A stretch of 10,967 nucleotides of DNA from Candidatus Latescibacterota bacterium (lineage in GTDB: Bacteria; Latescibacterota; UBA2968; UBA8231): assembly GCA_022825185.1 (NCBI GenBank), contig JAJDYK010000068.1, positions 1 through 10,967 on the forward strand, given 5' to 3'. Positions 1-7,254 of the stretch are shown piece after piece. The number at the start of each line of letters is the position of its first letter. Within the stretch, counting starts at the first letter, position 1. The position numbers and the translations under genes were made by a program. A model generated the notes under the pieces. It worked only from the letters and a program-made list of their open reading frames with translations, was not told the origin of the DNA and searched no databases.

Positions 1-65
1 GATAAGCTCCGAGAAGAAGCAACCCAAATATACGGATCGGGTAGCCGCCTATTTTATTCCTCAAT

Positions 66-70
66 GGAGG
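66..70 (+). promoter_or_regulatory. Shine-Dalgarno site of the rhamnogalacturonan lyase gene
   Basis: GGAGG lies six bases before the ATG at 77. It fixes the start at the codon that begins the signal peptide even though the frame is open further upstream. Confidence 0.75.
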
Positions 71-76
71 TGCGAG

Positions 77-2293
77 ATGAGCACTAGCAAACTTCTTCCT
101 TTCCTATTCCTATTTCTCATCGCAACCAACTCACCTGCACAGGACGGGCAGGTCGATTTTTCCGGGGTTTGGTATCTACAAAAGGACAAAAGTGAACCCT
201 CCGACATCAGCGACCGGATCGCTGCTCTGCAACTCGTCGTTATCCAAGAGCAAGACGACATAGCGATTGAGCGAATGTACAATAGCTTCGCCGCCTATGA
301 AAACTTCCCTCTCGATGGCACAGAAATTTCGTCCGAATTCAGAAACTTCCCGCGCCTATCCAGTGCCAACTGGACCGCCGACGGACAAAGCCTCATCATC
401 GCAACCAAAACCGTCTTTCGTCGCCGAGGCAATGAATTCGCAATCGCTACGAGCGAAACGTGGAGTTTGCAAGAAGGCGGGCAAGTCTTAGTCATCGAGT
501 ATGTATCCAGTTCCCCCCGGCGCGAGACCAAAGCAATGCTGATCTACACCCAAGACGAACCTGTCGGTCCGCGAGAATTCATCCCGCCAAACTTCAATTT
601 TTATTCGCTCAACCCAGGCCGCAAAGCAAAGTCATTGGGCTGGGCGCAGAACCGCGTCGAGGAGGAGCTCGGACGCGGCATGGTGGCCATCGCCGCTGGC
701 GAGGACCAGATCTACTTGGGCTGGCGATTGCGCCAACAAGACCCCGAGGACATCGCCTTCAACATCTATCGCGCAACCGACGGCGGCAAGGCCATAAAAC
801 TCAATGCTGTACCCCTAAAAGAAACCACGGATTTCGTAGACGCTACGGCTCCCCTAGATCGGGACAACACTTGGTGGGTGCAGTCGATTATAGCCGGGCA
901 GGAACAACGGCAGGAGGCGACGGCGTCCGCTTCGTTGCCGGCCAATCCTCCCGCGCAACAATACATCGCAATCAAGCTGCGCGACGACTTGCCTGAAGAC
1001 GGGCTCCACAAGATCGGCATCGGCGACCTCGATGGCGACGGCGAATACGATTTTGTCGTCAAGCGCCCTAGGGGTCAGGTCGATCCGGGCATTCCGCGCC
1101 CTAGTCCGAACACCTTCAAAGTTGAAGCGTATAAACGCGACGGAACTTGGCTATGGCGCAACGACTTGGGCTGGTCCATCGAGCTGGGCACCTGGACCTC
1201 GCCGATGATCGTTTACGATTTCAACGGCGACGGCAAAGCCGAGGTCGCCCTCAAGACCGGAGAGGGGGACCCGCGCGGGGCCAACGCGCGCATCCTCACC
1301 GGGCCAGAATACTGCTCTGTCTGGAATGGCGAGACCGGCGCGGAAATCGCCAAAGTACCCTGGATCGCACGAGGCAAACCCAGCGATTGGGGCGACGACG
1401 TGGGCAACCGCATGAACCGCAATATGCTGGGCGTGGCTTACCTCGATGGCAAAACCCCCAGCCTGCTCGTGCTGCGCGGTATTTACGGCCTGATGAAAGT
1501 AGATGCCTGGCTTTTACAAGACTCACAGCTTGAGAAAGCCTGGAGCTGGACCAACGAACGCGCCGGCTGGAAGTACCAGGGTCAGGGTCAGCACAGTATC
1601 CACGTCGCCGATATCGACGGCGACGGCCGCGACGAAATCCTCAACGGCTCGCTGGCCATCGACAACGACGGTCGCACTATGTGGAGCACTGGCTTGGGCC
1701 ACGGAGATCGGTTCTACGTAACGGATATCGATCCTGAGCGCCCCGGCCTAGAAGTGTGGTACAGCTATGAGGACCCCCACCCGCAAAACGGGGTCAGTCT
1801 GTGGGACGCTCGCACCGGTAATCTCATTTTCGGCACAGATAGCGAAACGATTGACAACGAAATCGACCGCGCCCTCGTCGGCGACATTGACCCCACCTAT
1901 CCGGGTATGGAAGTCTGGGCGGATCGCTTTTTTTACACGGCCAAAGGCGAAGACATCTTAGGAGACATCCCGCCGCTGGATGGTCTAGTCTGGTGGGATG
2001 CCGACCCGCTGCGCGAGCTGCAAACCCGAGGCAGCGTCTCCAAATGGCAGGGGCCAGTTTTGACCAGCGATATAGAGGGTAATGTGATGGCTTGGGCCGA
2101 TATCCTCGGCGACTGGCGCGAAGAAATTATAACCTATACTGCTGGCGAACTGCGCATCTACACCACGATCATACCAGCCATCGACCGCCGCGTCTGCCTC
2201 ATGCAAGATCCACTCTATCGGATCGACGTAGCTTTAAAGGCGATGGGGTACGACCAAGTGCCGATGACCAGCTATTATCTCGGCAGCGACTGA
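77..2293 (+). CDS. Secreted rhamnogalacturonan lyase, PL11-like, with extra N-terminal module
   Basis: Probable polysaccharide lyase family 11 enzyme, which cleaves the rhamnogalacturonan I backbone of pectin by beta-elimination outside the cytoplasm. Residues 1-22 are a Sec signal peptide (hydrophobic LLPFLFLFLIA, then SPAQ). Residues about 185-738 match the PL11 pattern: ELGRGMVAI and YLGWRLRQQDPEDIAFNIYR at the start of the catalytic region, FG-GAP-type calcium loops DLDGDGEYD (317-325), DFNGDGKAE (381-389) and DIDGDGRDE (512-520), the ARGKPSDWGDDVGNR stretch (431-445), STGLGHGD (537-544), and a C-terminal MTSYYLG. The calcium loops bind metal and stabilise the eight-bladed propeller in this family. 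At 738 residues it is longer than the roughly 600 usual for PL11. The surplus is residues about 25-170, a beta-rich region beginning VDFSGVWYL that I cannot assign. The ATG is supported by GGAGG at 66-70, six bases upstream, and by the signal peptide. The same frame stays open to the left edge. Family assignment is confident; exact substrate is inferred. Confidence 0.88.
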   Translation: MSTSKLLPFLFLFLIATNSPAQDGQVDFSGVWYLQKDKSEPSDISDRIAALQLVVIQEQDDIAIERMYNSFAAYENFPLDGTEISSEFRNFPRLSSANWTADGQSLIIATKTVFRRRGNEFAIATSETWSLQEGGQVLVIEYVSSSPRRETKAMLIYTQDEPVGPREFIPPNFNFYSLNPGRKAKSLGWAQNRVEEELGRGMVAIAAGEDQIYLGWRLRQQDPEDIAFNIYRATDGGKAIKLNAVPLKETTDFVDATAPLDRDNTWWVQSIIAGQEQRQEATASASLPANPPAQQYIAIKLRDDLPEDGLHKIGIGDLDGDGEYDFVVKRPRGQVDPGIPRPSPNTFKVEAYKRDGTWLWRNDLGWSIELGTWTSPMIVYDFNGDGKAEVALKTGEGDPRGANARILTGPEYCSVWNGETGAEIAKVPWIARGKPSDWGDDVGNRMNRNMLGVAYLDGKTPSLLVLRGIYGLMKVDAWLLQDSQLEKAWSWTNERAGWKYQGQGQHSIHVADIDGDGRDEILNGSLAIDNDGRTMWSTGLGHGDRFYVTDIDPERPGLEVWYSYEDPHPQNGVSLWDARTGNLIFGTDSETIDNEIDRALVGDIDPTYPGMEVWADRFFYTAKGEDILGDIPPLDGLVWWDADPLRELQTRGSVSKWQGPVLTSDIEGNVMAWADILGDWREEIITYTAGELRIYTTIIPAIDRRVCLMQDPLYRIDVALKAMGYDQVPMTSYYLGSD

Positions 2294-2343
2294 TTGCGCC
2301 GGTGGCCGATATCTCAGTGCTTTCTTTCGATTTCTTCCACCGC

Positions 2344-2514
2344 TTACTCAAAAGGAATCGCCTCATCGTCTCTTGATTTAGCTTGGTCGTAGGCCCGAAT
2401 CGATTCTAGCTCCTCTAGGTCTTCCAGCAACTTTTGGTAGGCACCGATTTCGAGAACCACGCTGACGCGCTGACCATTTTCGTCGATGATATACTGCTCT
2501 TTGACAGATAGCAT
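2344..2514 (-). CDS. Small Phd/RelB-type antitoxin-like protein, orphan
   Basis: A 56-residue protein that resembles the short antitoxins of type II toxin-antitoxin systems in the Phd/YefM or RelB group. Such proteins bind DNA as dimers at their own promoter and wrap a toxin with their C-terminus. Visible signs are the N-terminal beta-strand pattern (QYIIDENGQRVSVVLEIGAY), the KLLEDLEELESIRAYDQAK helix, and an acidic tail ending DEAIPFE. The ATG at 2514 is chosen because GGAG at 2526-2523 lies eight bases upstream. A TTG start at 2547, overlapping the aminotransferase stop, would add 11 residues but has no such site. It is the last gene of the minus-strand cluster, 29 bases after the aminotransferase. 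Only 50 bases separate its stop from the converging lyase gene, so no partner toxin fits downstream, and the gene upstream is an enzyme. Base composition looks more AT-rich than its neighbours, consistent with separate acquisition. Confidence 0.7.
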   Translation of the reverse strand: MLSVKEQYIIDENGQRVSVVLEIGAYQKLLEDLEELESIRAYDQAKSRDDEAIPFE

Positions 2515-2522
2515 AGTATAGG

Positions 2523-2529
2523 CTCCCTT
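2523..2529 (-). promoter_or_regulatory. Shine-Dalgarno site deciding the antitoxin start
   Basis: On the minus strand AAGGGAG is followed by eight bases and then ATG at 2514. This favours the 56-residue product over the longer TTG-initiated version. Confidence 0.6.
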
Positions 2530-2543
2530 CCTCAGATTTCGTT

Positions 2544-3641
2544 TCAAATATCTAATTGCGGCAACACCTCGCGCAACACCTTCGCCAAGGCTTGCCGCTC
2601 GGCTGCTGGTCCCACAGTCACGCGAATGCAGCGGTCGAGCGGAGCCACGCCCGGCATCCGCACGAAGACCCCGTGCTGCAAAAGCACCTGCATCAGACGC
2701 CGCGCCCGCTCGCCACTGCCCACATCGAGCGCCACGAAATTAGTCGCCGAGGGCACCGTTTGCAGTCCCAATTCCGCCGCCAGCGTCGCGTACTCCCGCC
2801 GACCTTCCTCCACTTGCCGCACCACCGAGCGCACGAACTCGTCGTCGGCCAGCGAAGCAAGCGCCCCGGCTTGGGCGATGCGGTTGACGCCAAAGTGATT
2901 GCGCACCTTGTCGAGCGCAGCCACCACCTCGCGGTGCGCCAGCGCGTAGCCGACCCTAGCTCCGGCCATGCCGTGCGCCTTGGAAAACGTCCGCAACCGC
3001 ACCACCTGTGCCCGTTCCACTTCCAGCGGCAGGTGCGCATCTGCGGGCGCGAAGTCGCTGTACGCCTCGTCGAGCAAAAACACACAATCCGGCGACAACC
3101 CCGCGATAAAATCTCGCAACTCGTCGGCCCGCTGATAGGTACCCATGGGATTGTCGGGATTGGCTACGTAGATCAGCTTGGGACGCACTTGCCGCGCCTT
3201 GTCCAACAGAGCCGACAAATCCTCCCGGTCCGCGCGATAGGGCACCTTGTGCAACACCGCTCCGTGCCCCTCGACATGGTAGTTGAACGTCGGATAGGCC
3301 CCCAGCGACGTCACCACCGCGTCGCCCGGCTCGGCAAAAAGGCGCACCAAAAGCCCCAACAGTTCATCAATCCCCGCGCCCAAGGCGACCTCTTCCCGCG
3401 CCACCCCGTGCCGCACTGCCAGCGCCGTGCGCAATTCATATCCCTCCGGGTCATTATACCAATGCACTTGATCCACCGCCTCCACCATGGCCTGCCGCGC
3501 CCGCGGCGAGATTCCAAAATTGCTCTCGTTAGCCCCAACCCTCAGAGCAAGCAACTGTCCCTGCTCCCTCTCCAACGCCTCGGGCGGCACAAAGGGAACG
3601 GTCGGCGGCAGAGCGCGGACGATGCGCGTAAACGGCAACAC
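2544..3641 (-). CDS. HisC-like PLP-dependent aminotransferase, class I/II
   Basis: A fold-type I, pyridoxal-phosphate aminotransferase closest in pattern to histidinol-phosphate aminotransferase (HisC). The 365 residues are typical of that family. Visible landmarks are the substrate-side loop GANESNFG (36-43), the GAGIDELL cofactor-phosphate turn (88-95), NPDNPMG (161-167) with the cofactor-contacting Asn164, DEAY with Asp191 and Tyr194, the Schiff-base Lys221 in RTFSKAHGMAGARVGY, Arg229, and the carboxylate-binding Arg340 in CIRVTVG. All key residues are intact, so it should be active in the cytoplasm. The start is GTG, three bases after the TAA of the oxygenase gene, with no clear ribosome site of its own, so translation is probably coupled to the oxygenase. 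No other histidine biosynthesis gene is present. The neighbourhood instead suggests transamination of a special amino acid or amino-ketone linked to the oxygenase. A role in histidine synthesis cannot be excluded from sequence alone. Confidence 0.88.
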   Translation of the reverse strand: MLPFTRIVRALPPTVPFVPPEALEREQGQLLALRVGANESNFGISPRARQAMVEAVDQVHWYNDPEGYELRTALAVRHGVAREEVALGAGIDELLGLLVRLFAEPGDAVVTSLGAYPTFNYHVEGHGAVLHKVPYRADREDLSALLDKARQVRPKLIYVANPDNPMGTYQRADELRDFIAGLSPDCVFLLDEAYSDFAPADAHLPLEVERAQVVRLRTFSKAHGMAGARVGYALAHREVVAALDKVRNHFGVNRIAQAGALASLADDEFVRSVVRQVEEGRREYATLAAELGLQTVPSATNFVALDVGSGERARRLMQVLLQHGVFVRMPGVAPLDRCIRVTVGPAAERQALAKVLREVLPQLDI

Positions 3642-3644
3642 GGG

Positions 3645-4463
3645 TTAAGACCACACGTAGATTTCGTCGTCGTCGTCGGCATAGCCAATGAAGACGGCGA
3701 GCACCGCCCGCGGATCGTCCCCCTGCACCGCTGGGACCTCGTGGATGCAGCGCGTATTGAAGAAATACAAATCGCCCGGCTCAAGCGCGACCTCGCAGTG
3801 CTCCACGCCCTGCGCAGCCGCATACTCGTGAAAACGGTCCTCGGCGATATACGGCTGTATCTCCTCGGTCCACAGACAGCGATGCAACACAGCCTGCACC
3901 CCAGGCCCCGCAGAATCCGCGTTCTGCACGCACAGCACGCCGGCAAATTGGTGGGTAAAGCGCGCCACCTCGTAATTGAACCGCTTTTCGCGCAGGACTA
4001 CGTGGTCGATGTGCGGACTATAGGAGTGCCTCTCGTAGTGGATGCGAAAGATAGCCGGGCCGTACAAGCGCCCATCGCGCTCGCGCGCCGTCTTAACCGC
4101 CTTGTTGGGAACCAACGCCTGCAAGTGCCGATAGAGCAACTGCACCGGGTCGATCAACCCCTCAAAAAGAGTGGCAAAAAGCGCGTGCGTCTCCTCCGCA
4201 TCAGCCAAGAATGCCTCTTGGTCGCCGCCCAGGTTGCCGAGACTAGTGCCAATGTCGATGCGCGTGCGCTCGTTACCCGGAGCGCGCAGCAACCCGCGCT
4301 CGTCAAAGCGCTCCATCAGCCGCTGACAGTCGGCTGGCGTGCAGACCTGGGGCAGCAGGATCGCCGGTATCTCCGCCCGAGCCAAGGCCCGAAGCGGGTC
4401 GGCGCACTCGTCCGGTCCCACGGGCCGCCAAGTGGCCCCTGTATGCACCTCTCGATACTCCAA
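3645..4463 (-). CDS. 2-Oxoglutarate/Fe(II)-dependent oxygenase
   Basis: A cytoplasmic non-heme iron oxygenase of the double-stranded beta-helix class, which typically hydroxylates a substrate while turning 2-oxoglutarate into succinate and CO2. With the chosen start it has 272 residues. The facial triad reads His151-x-Asp153 (SPHIDHV) and His241 (CIHEVP). Arg252 in DDPRAVLAVF sits where the 2-oxoglutarate carboxylate is normally held. The iron-ligand Asp is present, whereas 2OG halogenases carry Gly or Ala there, so hydroxylation or another oxidation is expected rather than halogenation. The substrate is unknown; no phytanoyl-CoA or prolyl signature is obvious. The start is TTG at 4463, set by AGGAGG six bases upstream; a longer TTG frame from 4490 would have no such site. 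The gene lies about 30 bases after the ATPase-nuclease gene and three bases before the aminotransferase, so co-expression with both is likely. Confidence 0.82.
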   Translation of the reverse strand: MEYREVHTGATWRPVGPDECADPLRALARAEIPAILLPQVCTPADCQRLMERFDERGLLRAPGNERTRIDIGTSLGNLGGDQEAFLADAEETHALFATLFEGLIDPVQLLYRHLQALVPNKAVKTARERDGRLYGPAIFRIHYERHSYSPHIDHVVLREKRFNYEVARFTHQFAGVLCVQNADSAGPGVQAVLHRCLWTEEIQPYIAEDRFHEYAAAQGVEHCEVALEPGDLYFFNTRCIHEVPAVQGDDPRAVLAVFIGYADDDDEIYVWS

Positions 4464-4469
4464 TAGATC

Positions 4470-4475
4470 CCTCCT
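4470..4475 (-). promoter_or_regulatory. Shine-Dalgarno site deciding the oxygenase TTG start
   Basis: A perfect AGGAGG on the minus strand, six bases before TTG at 4463. It lies inside the longer open frame that begins at 4490, which shows that the extra nine residues are probably not translated. Confidence 0.75.
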
Positions 4476-4493
4476 TTTGCATGTTGACAAGAA

Positions 4494-6095
4494 TCACATC
4501 CCCCACACCACAACCGGCACACCACCTTCGGTTTCCTCGCGGCGATACACCTTGTCGTCCCACGACGAGTCCTCGCTGCGGTCGAAGAGCACCAAATGCC
4601 CTTCCGCCGACATGCAGCGGTCCATGTAGGCGCGCGTCTGCTCCAGCCCCTCGCGCAGCGTCCGCTCGAAGCCCCTATGCAGCACCTTGCACTCAATGAC
4701 CACCTTCTGCGTCCTGCTGGTATCTCCGCCCACCGGCCACACCAGCAGCAAATCCGTGCGCCCCCGACCCAAGCCATACTCGCGCTCAATGCGTCCGCCG
4801 CTGTTGACGATGCGCTGCAAAAACGCCTGTAGCAGCAACTGCGGACCAGCCTCTTTGTACTGGAATCGCTCCACCCAGTGCTCGGAGTGCTCGCGGAAAA
4901 ATTCTTGGAACGCCGCCAGCAATTTGTCCACCTCCAGCGCCCCGTCGTCCGCGATATACCAAGCCGGATCGTCGTGAATCACCATCTCCTGCGTGGTCCA
5001 GGTCAGGGCACGCGGGATCACCTCCCGGTAGATCGGGTTGGCGATGGCCACCGGCTTGCCAATGCCGATCAGACCAAGGTCGCGCACGTACTGCAGATCG
5101 TCGTCGGCAATCGCGGCAGCCTCAACGGCACCGCTCAGCAGCGGCTCGATCACCCGACGCACCCGCTCCTCTTGGAGCTTGTCGGTAAGTTGGTCCAGAT
5201 GCGTCTCGCGGCGCAGGATCAACTGCTCGTGCGCATCTTGGATAGCGGTCAGGGAAATGGGCTGGCCGCGGTCCCGTCCGGCTTTGTTTTTGAAGCAGGC
5301 TTCGTACGCCAAGGCATTAACCAGCCACGGCTGACCTTGGGTCAACTCCCAAATCGCGGCGCACGCCTCGTCCGTGAAAGCTTGGCCGGTCTCCTCGGTG
5401 TGCTGCGCCAGCAGGGACTCAACCTCCGACCGCGAAAAATCTCCGAGCCGCAGAGATTCGGCGCGGATATTAAACGCGCTCCCCCCGGCAATGATGGCAT
5501 TTTCCGCGGACGACTGAATGCGGTAGTCGCGCACGTCGCGCACCCCGCACAAGATCACGCTCTGGGGAAAGCGCCGCGGACGATCCGGGTAACCAGCGCG
5601 TAGCTGCCGCAGCACCGCCAGCAGGCTGTCGCCGACCAATGCGTCGATTTCGTCGATCAGCAGTACCAAGGGCCGCGAATCCGCAGCAGACCAGTGTGCG
5701 AGCACTTGGCGCAGCGCACCACTGGGCCCGGTGCTTTCTAGTACCGTGCGCCACTGACTGGCCAACTCCGCGCCCAGCGCGTCAAGGCCTCCCAGCTCCA
5801 GTTCGCCAAGTATGGCGCGCATGGCCGTTTCCAGATTTTCGCGCGCCGACTGGCCGACCTCGACGTTGACGTACACACAGCGAAACTCGCCACTGGCGTT
5901 TAATTGATCCCTCAAGGCGAACAACGCCGAGGTCTTGCCCGTCTGCCGCGGCGCGTGCAGGACGAAGTACTTCTCCTGCCGGATGAGCAGCAGCAAGTCG
6001 TCGCCGTCGAGCCGCGATAGAAGCGGGACGTGGTAGTGGATGTCCGTCTTGATCGGGCCGGCAGTATTGAAGAAACGCATGGTGGTAGTCGTCAT
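4494..6095 (-). CDS. AAA-type ATPase fused to a C-terminal PD-(D/E)XK nuclease-like domain
   Basis: A two-part cytoplasmic protein of 533 residues. The N-terminal half is a P-loop ATPase of the AAA/archaeal-ATPase type: the lead sequence FFNTAGPIKTDIHYHVP, Walker A APRQTGKTS (48-56), Walker B LVLLIDEID (143-151), a sensor-like ILCGVRDVRDYR (181-192), and the ELTQGQPWLVNALA helix-turn region (250-263) common to these ATPases. The C-terminal part (about 395-533) carries the PD-(D/E)XK nuclease order: Glu439 in REYGLG, Asp448 in GRGRTDLLL, Glu468-Cys-Lys470 in VVIECKVL, and Gln486 in LEQTRAYM. All expected catalytic positions appear present. Proteins of this build are known in cyanobacteria and uncultured bacteria and usually have no proven role; a defence or mobile-DNA function is plausible but unproven. 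The ATG at 6095 has GAGG eight bases upstream. It is the first gene of the four-gene minus-strand cluster and faces away from the YdjM-type gene. Confidence 0.85.
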   Translation of the reverse strand: MTTTTMRFFNTAGPIKTDIHYHVPLLSRLDGDDLLLLIRQEKYFVLHAPRQTGKTSALFALRDQLNASGEFRCVYVNVEVGQSARENLETAMRAILGELELGGLDALGAELASQWRTVLESTGPSGALRQVLAHWSAADSRPLVLLIDEIDALVGDSLLAVLRQLRAGYPDRPRRFPQSVILCGVRDVRDYRIQSSAENAIIAGGSAFNIRAESLRLGDFSRSEVESLLAQHTEETGQAFTDEACAAIWELTQGQPWLVNALAYEACFKNKAGRDRGQPISLTAIQDAHEQLILRRETHLDQLTDKLQEERVRRVIEPLLSGAVEAAAIADDDLQYVRDLGLIGIGKPVAIANPIYREVIPRALTWTTQEMVIHDDPAWYIADDGALEVDKLLAAFQEFFREHSEHWVERFQYKEAGPQLLLQAFLQRIVNSGGRIEREYGLGRGRTDLLLVWPVGGDTSRTQKVVIECKVLHRGFERTLREGLEQTRAYMDRCMSAEGHLVLFDRSEDSSWDDKVYRREETEGGVPVVVWGM

Positions 6096-6234
6096 CTTTT
6101 GTACCTCTTAGCTAGCAAGGGCATCTATCCAACGCGGGCTTTCAACTTTCCGATCCAAGCGCGACCTTACGGGCCGCCACAATGCACTCGCGACGTTTTC
6201 TTCGTACGTTGTTCTCTGCAAATCGAAAGCTCCT
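6096..6234. other. Divergent intergenic region between ATPase-nuclease and YdjM-type gene
   Basis: These 139 bases must hold the promoters of both the minus-strand cluster and the YdjM-type gene. The minus-strand ribosome site (GAGG at 6107-6104) is visible at one end. The plus-strand gene has only a weak purine run before its ATG. I see TTGAAA-like hexamers on the minus strand but no well-spaced -10 partner, so no promoter is called. No convincing hairpin or operator repeat was found. Confidence 0.5.
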
Positions 6235-7254
6235 ATGGATAGCGTTACGCAAATCGCCCTCGGCGCAGCCGTCGGCGAAAAAGTTTTAGGCAAAAAGGTT
6301 GGCAACAAGGCCCCTCTGTGGGGCGCGGCCGTCGGCATCCTCCCAGACCTCGACGTGTTGGGCGCGGCCTTTCTGTCGGGGACTGACCTATTGGGCTTTC
6401 ACCGCTGGGTGTCGCACTCCCTGCTCTTTGCCGTAGGCGGCGGCCTCGGAATCGGCTGGGCGCTGTCTAAGCTACACCGCGACGCGAGCTGGCGCGAGTG
6501 GTCCGCGCTGGCGTTCTGGACGATCCTCACCCACGCCCTCCTCGACTGCTTCACCGGGTACGGCACCCAGTTGTTCAGCCCGTTTAGCAATTACCCGGTC
6601 GCCTTCGGTTCCATCTTCGTCATAGACCCACTCTATACCCTGCCTTTAACTATTGGCCTCATCGCCGCCCTATTTCAACGGCAACTGCACTGGCGGCGAC
6701 GGCTCAACGCGCTGGGTCTGGGCTTGAGCACGGCGTATCTGCTCACTACTACCGCGATTTGCCTACACGTGCGCAGCACCTTTGCCCACGCTCTCGCCGA
6801 GCAAGGCATCCCTTACGAGCGCCTGCACGTCGTGCCGACCCCGTTCAACGCCGTGCTGTGGTCGGGCTTGGCTGGCGCGGACGACCACCTATGGGTCGGG
6901 CTGCACTCCCTACTCGACGACGATTCGGCGATCCGCTTCCACCGCATCGAGCGCAACACTCACCTCATCGCCTCCCGCCGCGACGACCCACCAATCCAGC
7001 GCCTGTTCTGGTTTTCTCGCGGGTACTACCGGGTGGAGCGCCACGCCGACGCGCTTTACTTCTACGACTTGCGCTTTGGCCGCTCTGACTTCTATCTCGA
7101 TTCCACCGGCACCTATATCTTCACGTTCCGCCTGTTGCCGGATCCATCCCATCCCGAGCGCATCGCCGATCTCCAGCGCACCAACAACCCGTTCGACGCC
7201 CAGCGCACCGACCAAGCCCTCAAGCGGCTCTGGTACCGCCTACTCGGTATCTAG
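6235..7254 (+). CDS. YdjM-family membrane-bound metal-dependent hydrolase-like protein
   Basis: A multi-spanning inner-membrane protein of the YdjM family (often annotated as membrane-bound metal-dependent hydrolase; the E. coli member is LexA-regulated). The N-terminus MDSVTQIALGAAVGEKVLGK is the classic family start, which supports the ATG at 6235 despite a weak ribosome site. Candidate metal ligands are arranged as in the family: ILPDLDVLG (Asp38, Asp40), HRWVSHS (His56, His61) and THALLDCFTGYGTQ (His100, Asp104). Hydrophobic segments lie at about 62-78, 90-105, 125-147 and 157-178. After residue 180 comes a soluble C-terminal domain rich in charged residues, probably facing one side of the membrane. 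The 339 residues are longer than E. coli YdjM because of this domain, which is common in other phyla. The biochemical reaction is not established. Its stop overlaps the converging oxidoreductase gene by 15 bases. No LexA-type operator was seen upstream. Confidence 0.87.
   Translation: MDSVTQIALGAAVGEKVLGKKVGNKAPLWGAAVGILPDLDVLGAAFLSGTDLLGFHRWVSHSLLFAVGGGLGIGWALSKLHRDASWREWSALAFWTILTHALLDCFTGYGTQLFSPFSNYPVAFGSIFVIDPLYTLPLTIGLIAALFQRQLHWRRRLNALGLGLSTAYLLTTTAICLHVRSTFAHALAEQGIPYERLHVVPTPFNAVLWSGLAGADDHLWVGLHSLLDDDSAIRFHRIERNTHLIASRRDDPPIQRLFWFSRGYYRVERHADALYFYDLRFGRSDFYLDSTGTYIFTFRLLPDPSHPERIADLQRTNNPFDAQRTDQALKRLWYRLLGI

Noticed and set aside
460..996. A 178-codon plus-strand open frame inside the lyase gene
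   Set aside because: It is out of frame with the lyase, Arg-rich, without a start signal, and overlaps a region with clear PL11 similarity in the other frame.
2294..2343. A terminator between the converging lyase and antitoxin genes
   Set aside because: I could not find a stable stem followed by a T-run on either strand in these 50 bases.
3645..4463. 2OG-dependent halogenase
   Set aside because: The iron-binding motif is His-x-Asp with the carboxylate ligand present; known 2OG halogenases have Gly or Ala there to leave room for the halide.
2556..4466. A 636-codon open frame on the plus strand, antisense to the aminotransferase and oxygenase genes
   Set aside because: It is exactly in register with the minus-strand codons of both genes, so it stays open simply because those GC-rich genes avoid TTA, CTA and TCA codons. 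The product is rich in Arg, His and Gln with no domain pattern.
4878..5603. A 241-codon plus-strand open frame inside the ATPase-nuclease gene
   Set aside because: It is a mirror frame of a clearly functional minus-strand gene with Walker motifs, and shows no domain.
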